A stretch of 64,000 nt of DNA from Bemisia tabaci. Lineage: Eukaryota > Arthropoda > Insecta > Hemiptera > Aleyrodidae. The notes under the pieces were generated by a model. That model worked only from the letters and a program-made list of their open reading frames with translations. It did no database searches and was not told where the DNA came from. A program made the translations under genes and the position numbers. Below, in pieces: positions 34,768 through 49,000 of this stretch. Each line of letters opens with the position of its first letter. The first letter of the stretch is position 1. The stretch lies in assembly GCF_918797505.1 (NCBI RefSeq), contig NC_092794.1, positions 2,480,001 to 2,544,000 of the forward strand. The letters are read 5' to 3'.

Positions 34768-36746
34768 TTAGGGTATATCTACTTTCCAACACATCTTGTC
34801 CAATAGTTATAAACAATATATATATGAAGAAAAAAAAGAAAAGAAAAAAACTGAGGGCGCCATAATTTAATTGCTAATAAATAGGAAATACCGGGAAGCT
34901 TAAGAATTTCATCTACAATTATTTACTCCAATAATCAAGGAAATTCAAAGGCTACTTACTCCTTTTAAAGTTGAACAATTAAAAGGACACACGTGTAAAG
35001 ACCTATGCTTTTGAAAGAGAAGAAGAAAATACTTTAAAAAATGCTGGGGGAAGAAGAGAAATTAATTGATCTTTTGCTGAATTTAGAATTGCATACCTCG
35101 ATGGCTCGAGTAGTAAAATATGTACCTCCATTTCTACGTTTGAAAACCTCCGAACGTTGTACATATCTTTTTTAAAGAAAATTTTAAAAAATACATATCG
35201 GCTTCAAACTTTCAGTGAATTATTATTAACTTTATGTGAAGAAATCAATGAGGAATTTCAGTTCAGAAAAAACTGTTGGTTGGCATGAGCAATGATTTAC
35301 AACGTCACAATTGAAGATATGCATTTTCCACCTAGCCATCGACATAGATGCAGCATCAGTACTCCAAGTGAACTTATTTTTTAAACCCTCCGCCCTGTCA
35401 GGAATGATTAAAAATTACTAACTTTCACTAAATCTACTTTTAGCAAATGGCACTAAAATCACAAAATTTTAAAATTAATTTGAAATTATTATATTTGCAT
35501 GAACCTCAACGGTCATTGTAGAGGATAGACTGTCTCTCTGTTTGATTTCAAGGGACAAGGATGAGACGAAGTTAGAAATCAATACAATAATGGCTGTTGA
35601 CTGGCTATTTTAGGGACTCTGCTATGAAGTAGGTTCCTGGAGTGAAAGCTCAATTGCTGAAGGTTTCATACTTTGCATATAATAAAAAAGGAAAATGTCA
35701 AGTATTGAAAACGTTTACTTTTAAAATAAGAGCACTATGTAGTAGGATGAGATCACGGCAACACTAGTAGACAGAATGAAATAGGACACACAAGGCTGGA
35801 TTTCAAAAAGGCACTGATGTAAAAAAAACGTTGCACTAAGTGTCATATCCATAAAAAAAACAGGTATTTCGAAACACGAGTATTCTGAAGGTTCCGAATA
35901 ATCTAATTATTAACTGGTTGAAGAAATATAAAAAGATTCATATTCCTTTTTAATACGGCATTAAACAGTATATGGTACAGATCATAAAGATACAACAGTA
36001 ATGTTAATGAAAAATTGACACTTTCCATAAATTCATGCATTGACTTAAGATCGTTATCAATAATGCAAGTTTTAGGTACTTAAGGTAAATATATACCAGT
36101 AATGTACTTAAAAATCAATGATTGCTACAAAAAGAAAGATACATTACAATTAAATACACATTAATACACATATTGAATTATTTAAATTTATGTAAATAAT
36201 GAAAGGCAACAAGGTGTGGGACATTGAGGCAAAGAAAAAATTCAGTCAATATTTAATTGTGATATTTTTTGAAGTAGTAAAATTCAATGCTTGCTGAAAG
36301 AATTCAGTGCCCGCAGCTGAAGACTGTGATTATGAATATGTTGAGTTTTTTTAAACGAATTGAAAACAGAGTTACAGATTGCTCTGTTTAAAGAAAAGTA
36401 TCATTAAGGAAAATAAAGTAGATAATTCAAACAGAGGTTCTTCATAAGTTCGGTAGGAGTTTACAACTTGATTATTTTCATTTTTTACTTTTGCAAGATG
36501 TTCACCGTTTCGATGGATAAAACAATCAATTCATTTGAGAGATATCCATCTTCCTGCTGTTAGAAATTTCAAATTGAGTATTTTAAAGTCACAGCATTGC
36601 ACAGAGGGACTGAATTACATGACTTTGAACCGGTCACAATATTGTTCAGCTATCAAATTTTGCTACCTCAAAAATCATCCTCTCTACTGTTCTGAAAAAC
36701 AGCTTGGTTTCTGCTTATGCAGAAATCCCTCCAAATAAGTAATACC

Positions 36747-37049
36747 CTACCTTAAAGTATGTTCTATTGGGTAGTGAATATTATTGCGTGGGTCAGATGG
36801 TTTTTTATACAACTCGAAAGCGCTTCCTCGCTGATCACGATGCGTGAGATCTAAGCCGCTAGGCTCCCTGTGATGATGATTATGCCTCCTACTTACATTA
36901 TAATAATATTGGCTCGGAGATCTGTGATGGTCCATAGAGCGATTATCTGAGCGATGATCATAAGTCCTGTCTAGGCTACTCCCATGCCCAGAGTCAAAAC
37001 CCCCATTGTCATTTGTGTCCGATGAGTATTTTCCAGGTGAAGGTGGCAC
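36747..37049 (-). CDS. pyd: pyd last coding exon
   Basis: Acceptor TTTTTTTTGTCATCAG, stop TAG at 36749-36747. Encodes [20 protein letters not shown], then a His/Arg-rich region and the terminus HYPIEHTLR. The end is not a PDZ ligand and carries no ZU5 fold. Confidence 0.9.
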   Translation of the reverse strand: MPPSPGKYSSDTNDNGGFDSGHGSSLDRTYDHRSDNRSMDHHRSPSQYYYNVSRRHNHHHREPSGLDLTHRDQRGSAFELYKKPSDPRNNIHYPIEHTLR

Positions 37050-40000
37050 CTGATGACAAAAAAAATAATAAAGCACATGAAAATATAAAATAAAATTACT
37101 ACTGAAATTAATTTTTCAATTAAGGGAACAACGTTTGCATTTCACAAAACTCCTCTACTGGCAGGAACGTTAAATTATTAGTGACTAAACTTCTAAACTG
37201 CCAAGATTACACTCTTCTTATTTTATGCTGAGCCCCTGAAAGACATTTTACAAACGAATAATATTGAAAATGTCAATCACCTAACATTTTCCAGAGAGAA
37301 TCAGATCAACCTTGCAAATATTAAGTTGATCAATAAAAATCACAAACATTCAAAATTTGAACCTCATGCATGAGAAAAGAGATCATTCTCAAAAACTAAA
37401 AAAAAATATGAAAATGAGCCACCAGACAAAGTCTGAACTAAGAAAAAACCACATGTTTTTCTTCAAAATCTTACACAGAGAACGATTTACACAGCAAGAA
37501 GTTTGAAAACCAGTCCTTGAACCAGATATTAACTATCTTTAAAGCAGATCAAAGGAAAAGCAAATTATACAGATGATGTCATTTGTATTTTTGCATTTAA
37601 CTTACGTTAATTTACAAACGCTCCTACTTTGTTTCGGAGTTCATTTCGATACTTCCTTTTCTTTGTGAAATTTTGAGAAAAAGAAATTCATGGTGATTTG
37701 ATGGATACCTTGTCTGAAGGCCTATTTTGATTTAAAATCTTGATACAATGGAAGCGTGTAAGCAAAGAAAATTTAAATAAATGAAACTTCGATAGAATAA
37801 AAAATGAACTTACTCCATTGGTCAGATGCGAACCGTAGTTATTCTCCGCAATACTGTAAGATTTGGCGTGCTGGTACGGGGCAGTTTCTTTGACGGTGGC
37901 TGTTTGGTAGGTTTGGTACTGCTGGCTTGCCGGAGGTCGGTAATTCTTCGGTTTCGGAGGTGGAATTGGTTTGTATGACTGAGGTGCTTTGGGGGGAGGT
38001 AAGGGTTTACTAGTAGCATACTCTACGATACCTCCTGGGTGACCGCCTCCAGGAGGCCTGCAAATCAAACAAAAACTCTACTAAAAAACACAATCCTACT
38101 GCAAGTAAAAAAATTGGTAATAGTGATAGTGAAACAGGAGGAGGTAAAAATTGAAAAGAAACCAGGAATGGAGAATTTCACCAGAAAATTTTATTGCTCC
38201 ATTGTGACCGATTGATGAGCTGAATTTACGCTACAGACAAATCTCATTACAACATTCTTCCAGAAACAAGTGCCTTTTTCTAAGTCTTAGCCAGAGGTTT
38301 CTCATTATAGCGTTTCTCAAAATACTGCTTTTCTGGAAACAACGTTCTACTTTTAATTCCCTATGAAATCTTTATACGAGATGCAACTGTATTTTTTAAA
38401 AATGTTTCCAATATGGGGAGTTAGAGAGACAAAAGTGACAAAATTTACTACACTACAACATCACGGAGAGTCATTCCTCATTTCAACGCATCTATTGTAG
38501 CGATGTAAGTTACTCTGACATTAATGGTGCAACACTGCCACAAAACCTAAGATCCAAGGATATCCTTGTGATCAGCTCATATTAGTAATTGCCGGTTATA
38601 AATTTAATTCATCGAATCTCAGACACTTGCAAATTCTCCATTGAAGGACAGGTTTTGAATAGGAAAGAATGTCTGGATCTTTTGCGAGGTTTCTTAAGAG
38701 GTCACTCTACTTGAAGTTTTAAAAACTAGAGGGTGAGAAGGGGGAAAATGCAGGAGAATTAAATCACTTGGAAAATTTGGACACCACAAGACAACAATGA
38801 CAATGACAGATTGGAAGATTGTTTGGATTGCTCAGAAACTGGAGAACACAAAAGCCAAAGCAATTGTTGTACTTGATAAAATAATGAAGCAAATTTCTCA
38901 ATTTCTACGCAAGAAGAGTGATACTTCATTCCAACATTCAAGTTTTCTCTATATTAAAAGGATGTAAGCAGTTCTAAAAAATATTTGTGGGACATAATAT
39001 ACCATTGAATGAATAAATTTTGACCATAGCAAGGAATGTTTCATTAAACTCTACAGTGCAACGTGAGATAACGAGGATATTCCAAAGTATATATTTTAAC
39101 TACCATCTTGTGGGAAAAATCAGGTCTACACAAAAGTTCTACGTGTTGAGATGTAAATTTGGGAAGTTTTCATCATGGGAAGGAGTGGAAAACTCTGAGA
39201 TGCGCTTAAAGTAGACATACACCTGTTGGAATATTTACACCTGTCAAGGATGAAACGGACGGTAGTAGAGTCTTATAGAGGAAGTCTGGAAAATAATTAA
39301 GCTTAGGAAAATCGAGACGTGTTCAATAAACGAGAGTAAATGTCACATCTGCCTGGTAAAAAAAATGTATGCTTTGTGCGCACAATGAGTGAATAATTCC
39401 CCAGTGCCAAAAAATGGTCGGTTTTCTCCTACATCAATTTTGATTTTTTCTTAAGCCGGAAGCTCAAATTTACTTATTCTACTGTAAACTACTGACGCTA
39501 ATTTCTTTCTTACAAAAGAATTTTTGAATTTTTAAAAATATTTGATGCGTTCTGTATGAGATTTTGATGGGGAAACATACCTTGTAATGCTTCAATTTTC
39601 ACCCTTGTCCTCTTCATTAGTGAAATTTACTACCCGATATCATCTCATTCATTAAATTAGACGAACATTTCTTTAAAAACAGTGTTGACATGTCTATTCC
39701 AGGTTTTTCCCTGTCTCACCTGCCCACTAACCATTCAAAACTACTTGTTGTTTGCTAAATTTTTTCTACTAATAAATGTTAATTTGTGTTAATACTTTGA
39801 GCAGGACTTTTGATGGGTGTAGTATTAAGAATGATAAACTCAGGTTTCATGAAACTAGACCAAAAGAGACTTCCCATGGGTCTTTTTTCTTTATCTTAAC
39901 ACTAAAATGTGGAGGGCTAGTCTCCTTAAGTCCTCACTTTGTTACGCTCCTGTTCTCATTCATCAAAGGTGTCATTGTTTGTTTTCGTAAAAAGACTTCT

Positions 40001-43000
40001 CACAAAACTCACCTATACTTAGGATAGTCAGTTGGCTTGTTCGGCTTATGAGGGACATCTAGCGGAGGCCCAACACCATTCACACCATTGATTCCGTTTG
40101 CTTTGATTGGTTGTTGAGTGGAGCGAGTAAACCTGTATGGATCATGTGCACTACGAGGAGGGGTTCTCGCATCACCATTACATGACTTAAGATCGTCATG
40201 AGCATTTGGGCCTAGGTTTCCATTTGGAGGCCCGATACGTTGACCATAACTATCATAGGAGGAGACACTATCGTAGCTACTCTGTGAATCGAAAAAGCAA
40301 AGACATTGATAAAGCTGAGTAAAAAGAGCAAAAAGGAATGAAAAGATGTGTTAGAACACGGCTCAAATTCAACTACACAAAAACAGAACACAGAATAGCC
40401 TGATTCATAGGCAATATTAGAGGTAAGTGTGTGGTGAGGATACGGATTTGATAAATCGATGGTGAAACTGAAGAAATGCGTATCTCCGTTTGCAGCCTTG
40501 CTAACTTCACGTCATATTTCATTTTCTACATGGAAAACTACTGAAAGTCATTCTTTGCAAATTTCAGTGATGTTTCTTCTCTTAATGAAGATCATTCTGT
40601 AAAGACTTTAAGCCATGATGTTGTTTTGAATTTCTTTTAAAAAATTAATTAGGAATGAAGATTTCAAAACACTGCAATCAAGATATGCAATTTTGCAGTT
40701 TCACTGTCGAAATGTGCACTGGCCATATTTTTATTACCTTTATAAAATTATCAAAGAGTATCCCCTTGCTAATATTCTCAGTAAATCTGACTCAGAAAAA
40801 ATGATGCATCCTATGGCGGTACATAGGCAAGTAAATGATGCTTTTGCTTACTGCAGGGATTTGCAATTTTAAAAATTTACTTCCGTAAAATTTTGCGAGA
40901 AAAACGATAGTGCAGTGGTGCCACTAGTTTTCTCTGGAACAAACTCATCAGCTCAAAATAACTCTTTAGGTTGAGGCTGTAATAGAAGGGATCGCTTGTG
41001 TTACAGTGAGAGTTCACCTCTACATCCAATCAGACTCTCTTCGTACAGAGCAGGAGCAAATACATTAGCCATTGGGGTGTTGCCATTTTATTTAGAAGCT
41101 CCAAGGCTGGAGCCACAGCAGCGCTGCTAATGTATTCGCTCCCGATCTGTACAAAGAGTGACTGACTGGACATACAGGTGGATTCTCACTGTAACACAGG
41201 CGATTCTCTCCTTTACAGCCTCAACTTCGAGTTTTTTTTTCTTTTTTTTCTGTTTTTTAGCTTGGGAGTTTATTTCAGAGAAAACCAACAGCATAATGAT
41301 GTTTATTGCAAAATTTTATCTACAAAAACGTACTTAAATTGCAAATCCCTGTGGTATGCAAAGACTCCATTGGATTTATGTAGAGCAAAATTCCTTGTAA
41401 TAGTGGATAGCTTCTGAAATTAAAGAAAAAATGCAAATGGAGAACTAATTCATGTTGATTTTATTTTTAGAATAGCTCTGAGTTTAATCCATAACTTACG
41501 GTTGTTTTGTTGGCATGTTGACGTTCCAATGAAGAATTCTGGGGTCTGTACTGGGGAGTAGCATTGATATAATTTGGAGGGTCATCATTTTTGTTGATTA
41601 TGGCATTATTACTGCCAAAAAGTCTTTCAGCTGCTGATCCAGGGTTGCCACCCGACCGAGGAGGTTTATTCGAGCGATCTATCCTAGGTGGAAGTTCAGG
41701 AGGAACACCACCAGTTAAGGGACTTTGAGGCGGAGAAAAACTGTACTTGTCTCCACCACCAGATCTACGAGGCTTAGTTGGCTCGTAACTTGCCTAAAAG
41801 AACAATGGCAACAATTGAAGTGTGTAAGAAAAATGAGATGAGGAAAAAAATTGTTTCCCCTGAACTCTATGGGACTTTTCAGAAAGACTATAGATGAAAA
41901 TCATGCTTGGTGCTGCATCATTTTGAGGAGAGGACACTTTAAAAGTTCCATCTTGTTTAACGATGCTCAAATATAGGACCAAGAGGAAACTCCGGGTTTC
42001 AAATTTTTTACTTCTAAGGCCTTGTCTTCAAGGGACGTTTTCATGGGATTTGTCCCAAGTTCGAATTGCAGGAATGAAACTTCTGGGATTTATCCCAGTT
42101 ACCATCTCCACGGGACAGGACTCATACAGTCCTGGGACTAGTTTGCGCAGGAAGATAAATTAGTTAAAGTCGAGTATTTAACCGGGATTAAAATAATAAT
42201 TGCACTCAATTGACAATTATACACATTATTTTAACTAAACAAACATTAACAACGGAGTAATCAACAAAATATCGCACAATTCGTTTTCACTTCTTCTTCC
42301 TCTCTCAGTGGGTCCTAGGAGTACAAGGACCGTACTTGGTACTGGGAAAAATATTGATTAACTCAATATTTTTCCCAACTTCGTAAGTGGGATTTTTCCC
42401 AGGGACAAATCCCGTGAAACGGCCCCTGGAGACAAGGCCTAATCAGACTTTTAATTTTTGTGAGAGAATAGCTCATGAGTATTTGCAATAAAATCTTCGA
42501 ATTCAAGAGGGTTCCTTTGCAACATTAATCTCTGCATCTTTTGATCCGAGTTAGTAGAGCGACAATGCATGTGCAAAGTCGCCTACAGTCATGAAGTCCT
42601 GTACTTAAGCGGGTGCAAGAAAAGTGATATTTGACTTGAGACTGGAGGGAACTGTGGAGTTAGCTTACAACTCAGTTTCGAGTATCAGCATCTCTATCAA
42701 TGGTGAACAATGGATTTTTATCAAACCCGGTTTTATCCATTTTAATCTATAGTTTTATCTTCCACCTCAGCTGAACTTTCTGAAGACACGCATCAGTGAG
42801 AGCAGCAGCAGAGATGGAACAGCAGCTTTGGAATGAAAAATGAGGCAGTATACTGTAGAGACACTCAGCTAGAGAGTGCCCTTAAATCCAAGCGAGAGGG
42901 GAAAAAAAAACAAAGAACACTACACAAAAGTGGGAAGTTGGAGCATGACATCAAATTTGTTTACGATTTTCTGTGCGAATGAAAATTCTCTGCCTATCAT

Positions 43001-46000
43001 CGTTCCACAATACTGCCGTGCTAAGGAAGAACGCCGTATGAACATTCAAGGGTTGCCTTTCCTCCGATAAAATGTTTATTTTTGAGAAAAGTTATGAATA
43101 GTTTTCGTTTAAATTTTTAGAATCTTTAGGTAAAATTGTGAACTAAATTATCTGAAAAATTGAGAGGAAAATATTCATAAGTTTACCAGGAAATTCGCGT
43201 TTTATGAAAGGAAATTTGGCACTGCCTGACGGTTCATACATCGTTTTTCCTTAGTATGGCAGAATAGCTGCTGGAATTTTATTTGATTTTATTTCAAGGG
43301 GGCACATTTGAAATTACGGAGTGGATATGGCGGACATTTATTCATACAAATGTTGCAAACCACTCATAGAGCACACACACAAAAGAGAACAATGACATCA
43401 GAGCAGAATCGTTTTAAGGGAACAAACCTGTTTGAATGCAGATGGAGTATAAGGTGGGGGTGCGTTATAGGAGGGGGTAATGACAGCTGTGTCTTCTTGT
43501 GTGGCAATACTGGGATCCGAGGAACACTTAACTAGCCGTGGTGGTAGAAGGACTCCACTGCTGTTCTGTTCCACATCGCTTTCGGGGGACGAGGCATAGG
43601 AAAGACGGAGGGAGGCCATCGGGAACAGGAAATCATCCGACAGGGTCTCCTCAGGCTGAACAAGAACACATGCCAAACAACACAGCTCATGGTTAGCCGC
43701 ACAAACAATTGCACAAAAATAACAAAACTTTTTATTATATCATGCAAAAAAAAAACAAACAAAATCAGTAAATTAGTAGTATAAAAGTAAAAAAAATAAA
43801 AGTAATTTGTGATGAATTGATGATACGTTCTTCCTTCAAAATGAATCCATGTAAAAAGTTAAAAACCACAAAAAAAGCAAATTCCTGCTTATGTGCGTGA
43901 AAGCTCCATTGAATCAAATCACAAATTTTAAATGAGTTGAACTGTTAACAAAATGAAGCGCACGCAAGAAAAAAGAAAGTTACGACTTCTTATAAATCAT
44001 GTTACACAGAAATGAATTGCCTGAGAGGAGGAGACTTTTGGCACACACAATAATCTGCACAGAGTGAAAAAGATATCAAACTATTAAGGGTGTGTCGTAG
44101 GACTACGGTTGGTCAATTTCGAAATAATTATTAACAATGCTCACTTTATACAGCGGAGAGCTCAACTCATTTGTAACATTCAAAATCTGAACTAGCTTTT
44201 TGTACAAAAAAAAGAAGAGAAAGAAAAAAAAAACCTATTGACAGAGTCACAACTTCACTTTTTTTAATTTTTTTTTTTTTTTGACTTGCCTTATCACGGT
44301 CAATCAGTTTTTACCGTTACACTGATAGGGAATACTCTTTAAATACTCTTGCTCGATGCAATGAAGTGAGCAATTTTTGCTGCTATTAACCTTTTGTTTG
44401 ACTATCCTTTCAAGCGCTCGTCAAGAGATAATAAGTTGATGTTTGAAAAACGAGAAAATAAATAAATTAAAAAAAACCCAACAGCTATTTCAGTTTTGAT
44501 TTGAAAGCTTCGACTCGAATATATTTAGAACACCATTAGCAGAATAAATAAACATGGAGTGGAATAGAATGAAATAAAATATATTGAAAGAAAGTAAACA
44601 CATAAAGATGAAAAAGAATGAAGGATTTGTGATTAAAATACATGAAAGCATGCTGATGAGGGTTAAAGATTAGATAAACCCAAAGAAGTGCTCGGAAATT
44701 AAGGAATTATTTGAGTTGAGGATGAAAGGGGGTAAAGGAGAGTATAGAATTGACGGAGGCCACACTGAGAGATCTGACAGAAATTCCACAGACTGAAAAA
44801 AATAAAGTAATAGAAACAATTACTTTAACTCATAAAATTGAAAAATGTTGATCTCTATCGAGCACACTTAAGGATCTTGCAATGGGCCAGTTGCACTGGT
44901 CATAGAATCGTGTTTTGAGGCTTGATTCACATAGAAAAGCTTAAAATAATAAGATCTGTCTAAACTGCAACTTTCTACGTCCAATATTAACCGAGATATC
45001 GCCCATTGAAAAGTCGGGGTTTGACGTCATCCACCATGATAGTAACACCCTTGGTTTCTTCCACCCTGCTTTCAGCAGTCAGTGTGACGCACATTAGTAC
45101 TGCTTATTCAACATGAAATCCGGATGAAAGCAAAGTGGAAGAAACTAAGGGTGTCACTACCACGGTGGATAACGTAAAAAAACCCGACTTTCAAAGAGCG
45201 ATATCTCGGTAAATACTGAACGTAGAAAGTCGCAGATTGGACGAATCTTATTATATTTAGCTTATATACGGGAATCAAGTATCAAAACACGATTCTGTGA
45301 CCAGCGCAACTGACCCATTATGCAATAGAGAGGAGGGTTTTTTTTCGCTGTACACACCATATATTATTTTTAAAAATCCTAGACAAAAGACATGAAAGGA
45401 TAAAAATCAAAGAATGCGCCTTGCAGTCAAAAAGAATGCAACTCAAAAATTATTTACAAAAACAGTCAGGCCCATTCTGACAAATGGATAAAGGAGAAGG
45501 ACGTAATAATAGAGAGAAAGCTAAAAATTGAACCCTGCAATGAAAACTTGAGTCTCAATCACAGCTGTATTCCATTCAATATCGGTGCACACTCCAAGAT
45601 TTTGGGAGCAAACTTAAATAAGTTATTCTGGATTTGTGGCTTTGACAAGAGGAGAGTGTTTGATAGCAAACTGCCGAATTTTTAAAAAGGAAAGGTTATA
45701 ATGGGGATGTTTAACACATTGATCATGCCAGTCACGCAGAACCAGCATCATGAACGTGTTTGAGATGCTACCCGAGGGCCTAAGAACGAACTTACCGTGA
45801 AATGACCCGTACGACTTCAGCTAGGAATATATACTCACTGATATTACTGAAAAGGATTTTGAAATAGTTTCCAGAAGCCATCTTTAGGTATATTTTCAAG
45901 GGCCGGCAAAAGGTACTTTATGAAACTCGATAATCAAAATTTTTAAAGTACTGATGGGCAAAAGAGAAAAATTCTGTTACCTTGGATTCGCTCATCCAAA

Positions 46001-49000
46001 CAGGGCCAGATTGATGTTTGTTGATTAGCTCTCGCAATTTGCGGTACCAAACATCTGGACCAGTAAGAGTCACAGTTCCATTGAAGACGTGCGACCAAAT
46101 TTTTTCTAGCTTTCTGCATTGATCAAACAATTTCCTACTACTTTTATGGTGAGTCCTGAAAATGAGTAAGAGACAAGTTTTGATATTTTTTGGATCTACT
46201 GGACATTATCATCTACTCAGGAAAATATTCATAACTTAATACTACCTAAATTACAATGGGAGCTGGTTCACGACAAAGTATCAATTACCTGTATTAGAGT
46301 TCAAAATAATTATGACTTTTTTAGTGAACTAATTTTACGAAGCCTGCACAAAAATGACTATCAAACTAAGCTTCAGAATTTTGTATTCTTTTCTTTCTTT
46401 TTTTTTCACCTATAGGACAGGGGTTAATACTTCATGTAACCACTTACCAAGGAATGTATTCCAAAATAGGACTGAGCACAAAAAATTTAAAATGTAAAAT
46501 TATTAATTTGATTCTGCATGAAAGAAAAACTAAGAAAATTTTGTTTAAAAAAAACATAGATTTTATCAGTTTTTTCTAACTTCTTCTTTCAAGCGATGAG
46601 ACATTTTTATACTTTAAAAAATATAACTAAAAATCTGATCATTTTTTTATTGAACGATGAGAAAAGGTATAGAAAAGAACAAATAAGTGACACCTGATGG
46701 TTAGCAAAAAGATTCTCACAAAAAATTATGCTAGTTGAAAAAAAAAGAAAAAGTAAAAGAACACTTAAAACATTTTTTGGAGATGAAAAAGATTTGCCAT
46801 TTAAAAAAACATGAGGAAGGGAGTTGGATTGGTTTCGTTTTAGACGAATATTTATGTGCTATAGGAGGCAAGCCTACCAGAGCTAAATTAATATGTCATC
46901 GATGCAGAACTGAATGTGAAGCAGAAAAAAGGGGAGAAACAAATCAGAAAAAAATGACTTACTTTGAAAGCCCAGCACGAAGTTCTTTTATGATGGTTTT
47001 GGTTTCAGCCCTTAAAAATATAACGATTGGATAAAATTGAGCATAATTCAGTCGATCAACTGCATTGGGGGTTATGTCCAACAATGCATGTTTACCTCTA
47101 TCCATAATATCTCTAATTGCACTAAGTCTAATAATCCCTGAAGACTTTTTACCGTCCTCAAGAGTGTTCTCAAGCTCTGAAAGAAAGAATTGAACAAATT
47201 TTATTGAACAAAGTAATAGTGAAAAATAAAGATAATTCCTGTTAGAAATCATTTCCTTAAATTTTGAAACTAAAGTCCGATTTTTGGTTACTTCCTTTTT
47301 TACATTGCGGGTTCAACAAAAAATGAAAAAGAATAGTTTGTTGGGCAACATGTGGAAGGTTAACTGGGTAGGTTTTATTTTGGAGGAATATTTTGTTGCT
47401 CACTTGACAAAAGGGTATTACTACACTTTGAAATATGCATTTTTTGCACGTAGCCATGTTAGCCGTTCGATATGTGAAAGAATTTGACAAAATACTTACG
47501 AGGTGAAGAAAATTTGTCCGGAAAATCTAACAGTAGTTTGTCCCTGGCCATATCTGATACGGGACCGAACAAAACAACAGGTCGAATAAATCCTGGATGC
47601 CTTAGAACGACTCGTTCATAGGCTGGAAATTTGCTAACACTATCACCGAACACAACATCATCCCAATGATCCTGTTTACACACAAACACACAAAATAAAT
47701 AGATAAATTAAATAAAACAAAAATAAACAATAAAATAGCTAAGGGGGAGATAAAATTAAGAGCAACTTTACGACAAAATGAAGCATTATAGGAGAAAAAC
47801 TAAGGTAAAGTTAATATTAGATGGAGCTACTGTGCTTTTCTTCCTCTCATAAAAAAGTCATGTTCTGTACGCTATCTTAATTGTTAACAGGTAATTCTCC
47901 GATTGATCTGCTGACAGATTTTCCACGAACATGGGTTCCAAGAGGACAAAAAATTGTCTTCTATACGGTCGAGTCTCCATTTTGCCTTTCCTCTATCAAT
48001 AGGCTTGAAATGCAAAAATTGGTTTCAATAATTTATTTCCAGATGGTGTCACATTTTTATGCATTGGCATACTTACCTAGATTCTGGTAATATTATGTGA
48101 AAACGTTTAAAAGAAAAAAACATTCATTCATTTTGTAATAAATTTACGCTCAAAGATTTTTGGAATCAGGGGTCTCTATTTCAAGGTTTATTCTAAAGTC
48201 ATTGAAAACATTTATTCTTTTAGCTCAAGACTACACCATCTGAGCAACGGTTCAAATCCAGATACTTTGCCCTAGATGCAAATTTTTCAAACAATATTTA
48301 TTTTAAAGTATTGAAGGATATATTAATTACAAAACTGACCACTCTCAATCTTTCAAAAATAATTAAAGAGGTCACTGAAGACTGATACTTACCTTACATA
48401 GAGATTTCGACCTACGATGGCTGTGTCGCCTCCTCCTGAAGAAACTACCTCTGTTTTCAGGGGTATTTAGTTCCTTTTTACTAGCGTTGAACTGAGCAGT
48501 GGCCAATTCCTCGGCTCTGGCTTTGTTTGGGATTATTCCTTTCTGCACCTCTTGATTGTTGCGTCCTTTGACAGAAAAAAATGACTATTAAGATGAGGGA
48601 GAAATGAAAAATGAAAATACATTGCTACCAACAAAATGACTGAATAAACCAAACTCGGTAGAAGTGAGTGAACAATGCGGCTATCTACGCATTTATTGAA
48701 AGAGAATTTGAAAGCTACTTTGCTTTCTCTTCTTCTTAGGTAAGAAAATCACAAATGAATTTAAAAAGATTTTGATCATATCAACACTTTGATAAAAGAT
48801 CATGAATAAATAATAAATATAAATAAATTTTGTTTTGACCACTTGAGGAGTAATAGAATGGCAAATAAAACACTCTATCCATTCAAGTAAATTTCTCATT
48901 TTCATAGTTTATGCTTTTCTGAGGGTGAACAGTGGTTCAGCTCTGATATACATTTGTTCTGTTTAAATGTTTGAAATCAGAGTTACTTCAGTAAAAGGGC

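Larger units (their letters stand above)
32800..36746. other. Spacer between convergent genes, probable pyd 3' UTR
   Basis: AT-rich with many homopolymer runs and no splice-linked or family-like reading frame. One MITE lies at 33691-33953. The part nearest 36.7 kb is most likely the pyd 3' UTR. Confidence 0.5.

Noticed and set aside
46735..47034. 99-codon plus-strand frame
   Set aside because: It is antisense to the conserved GUK exon of pyd and has no support of its own.
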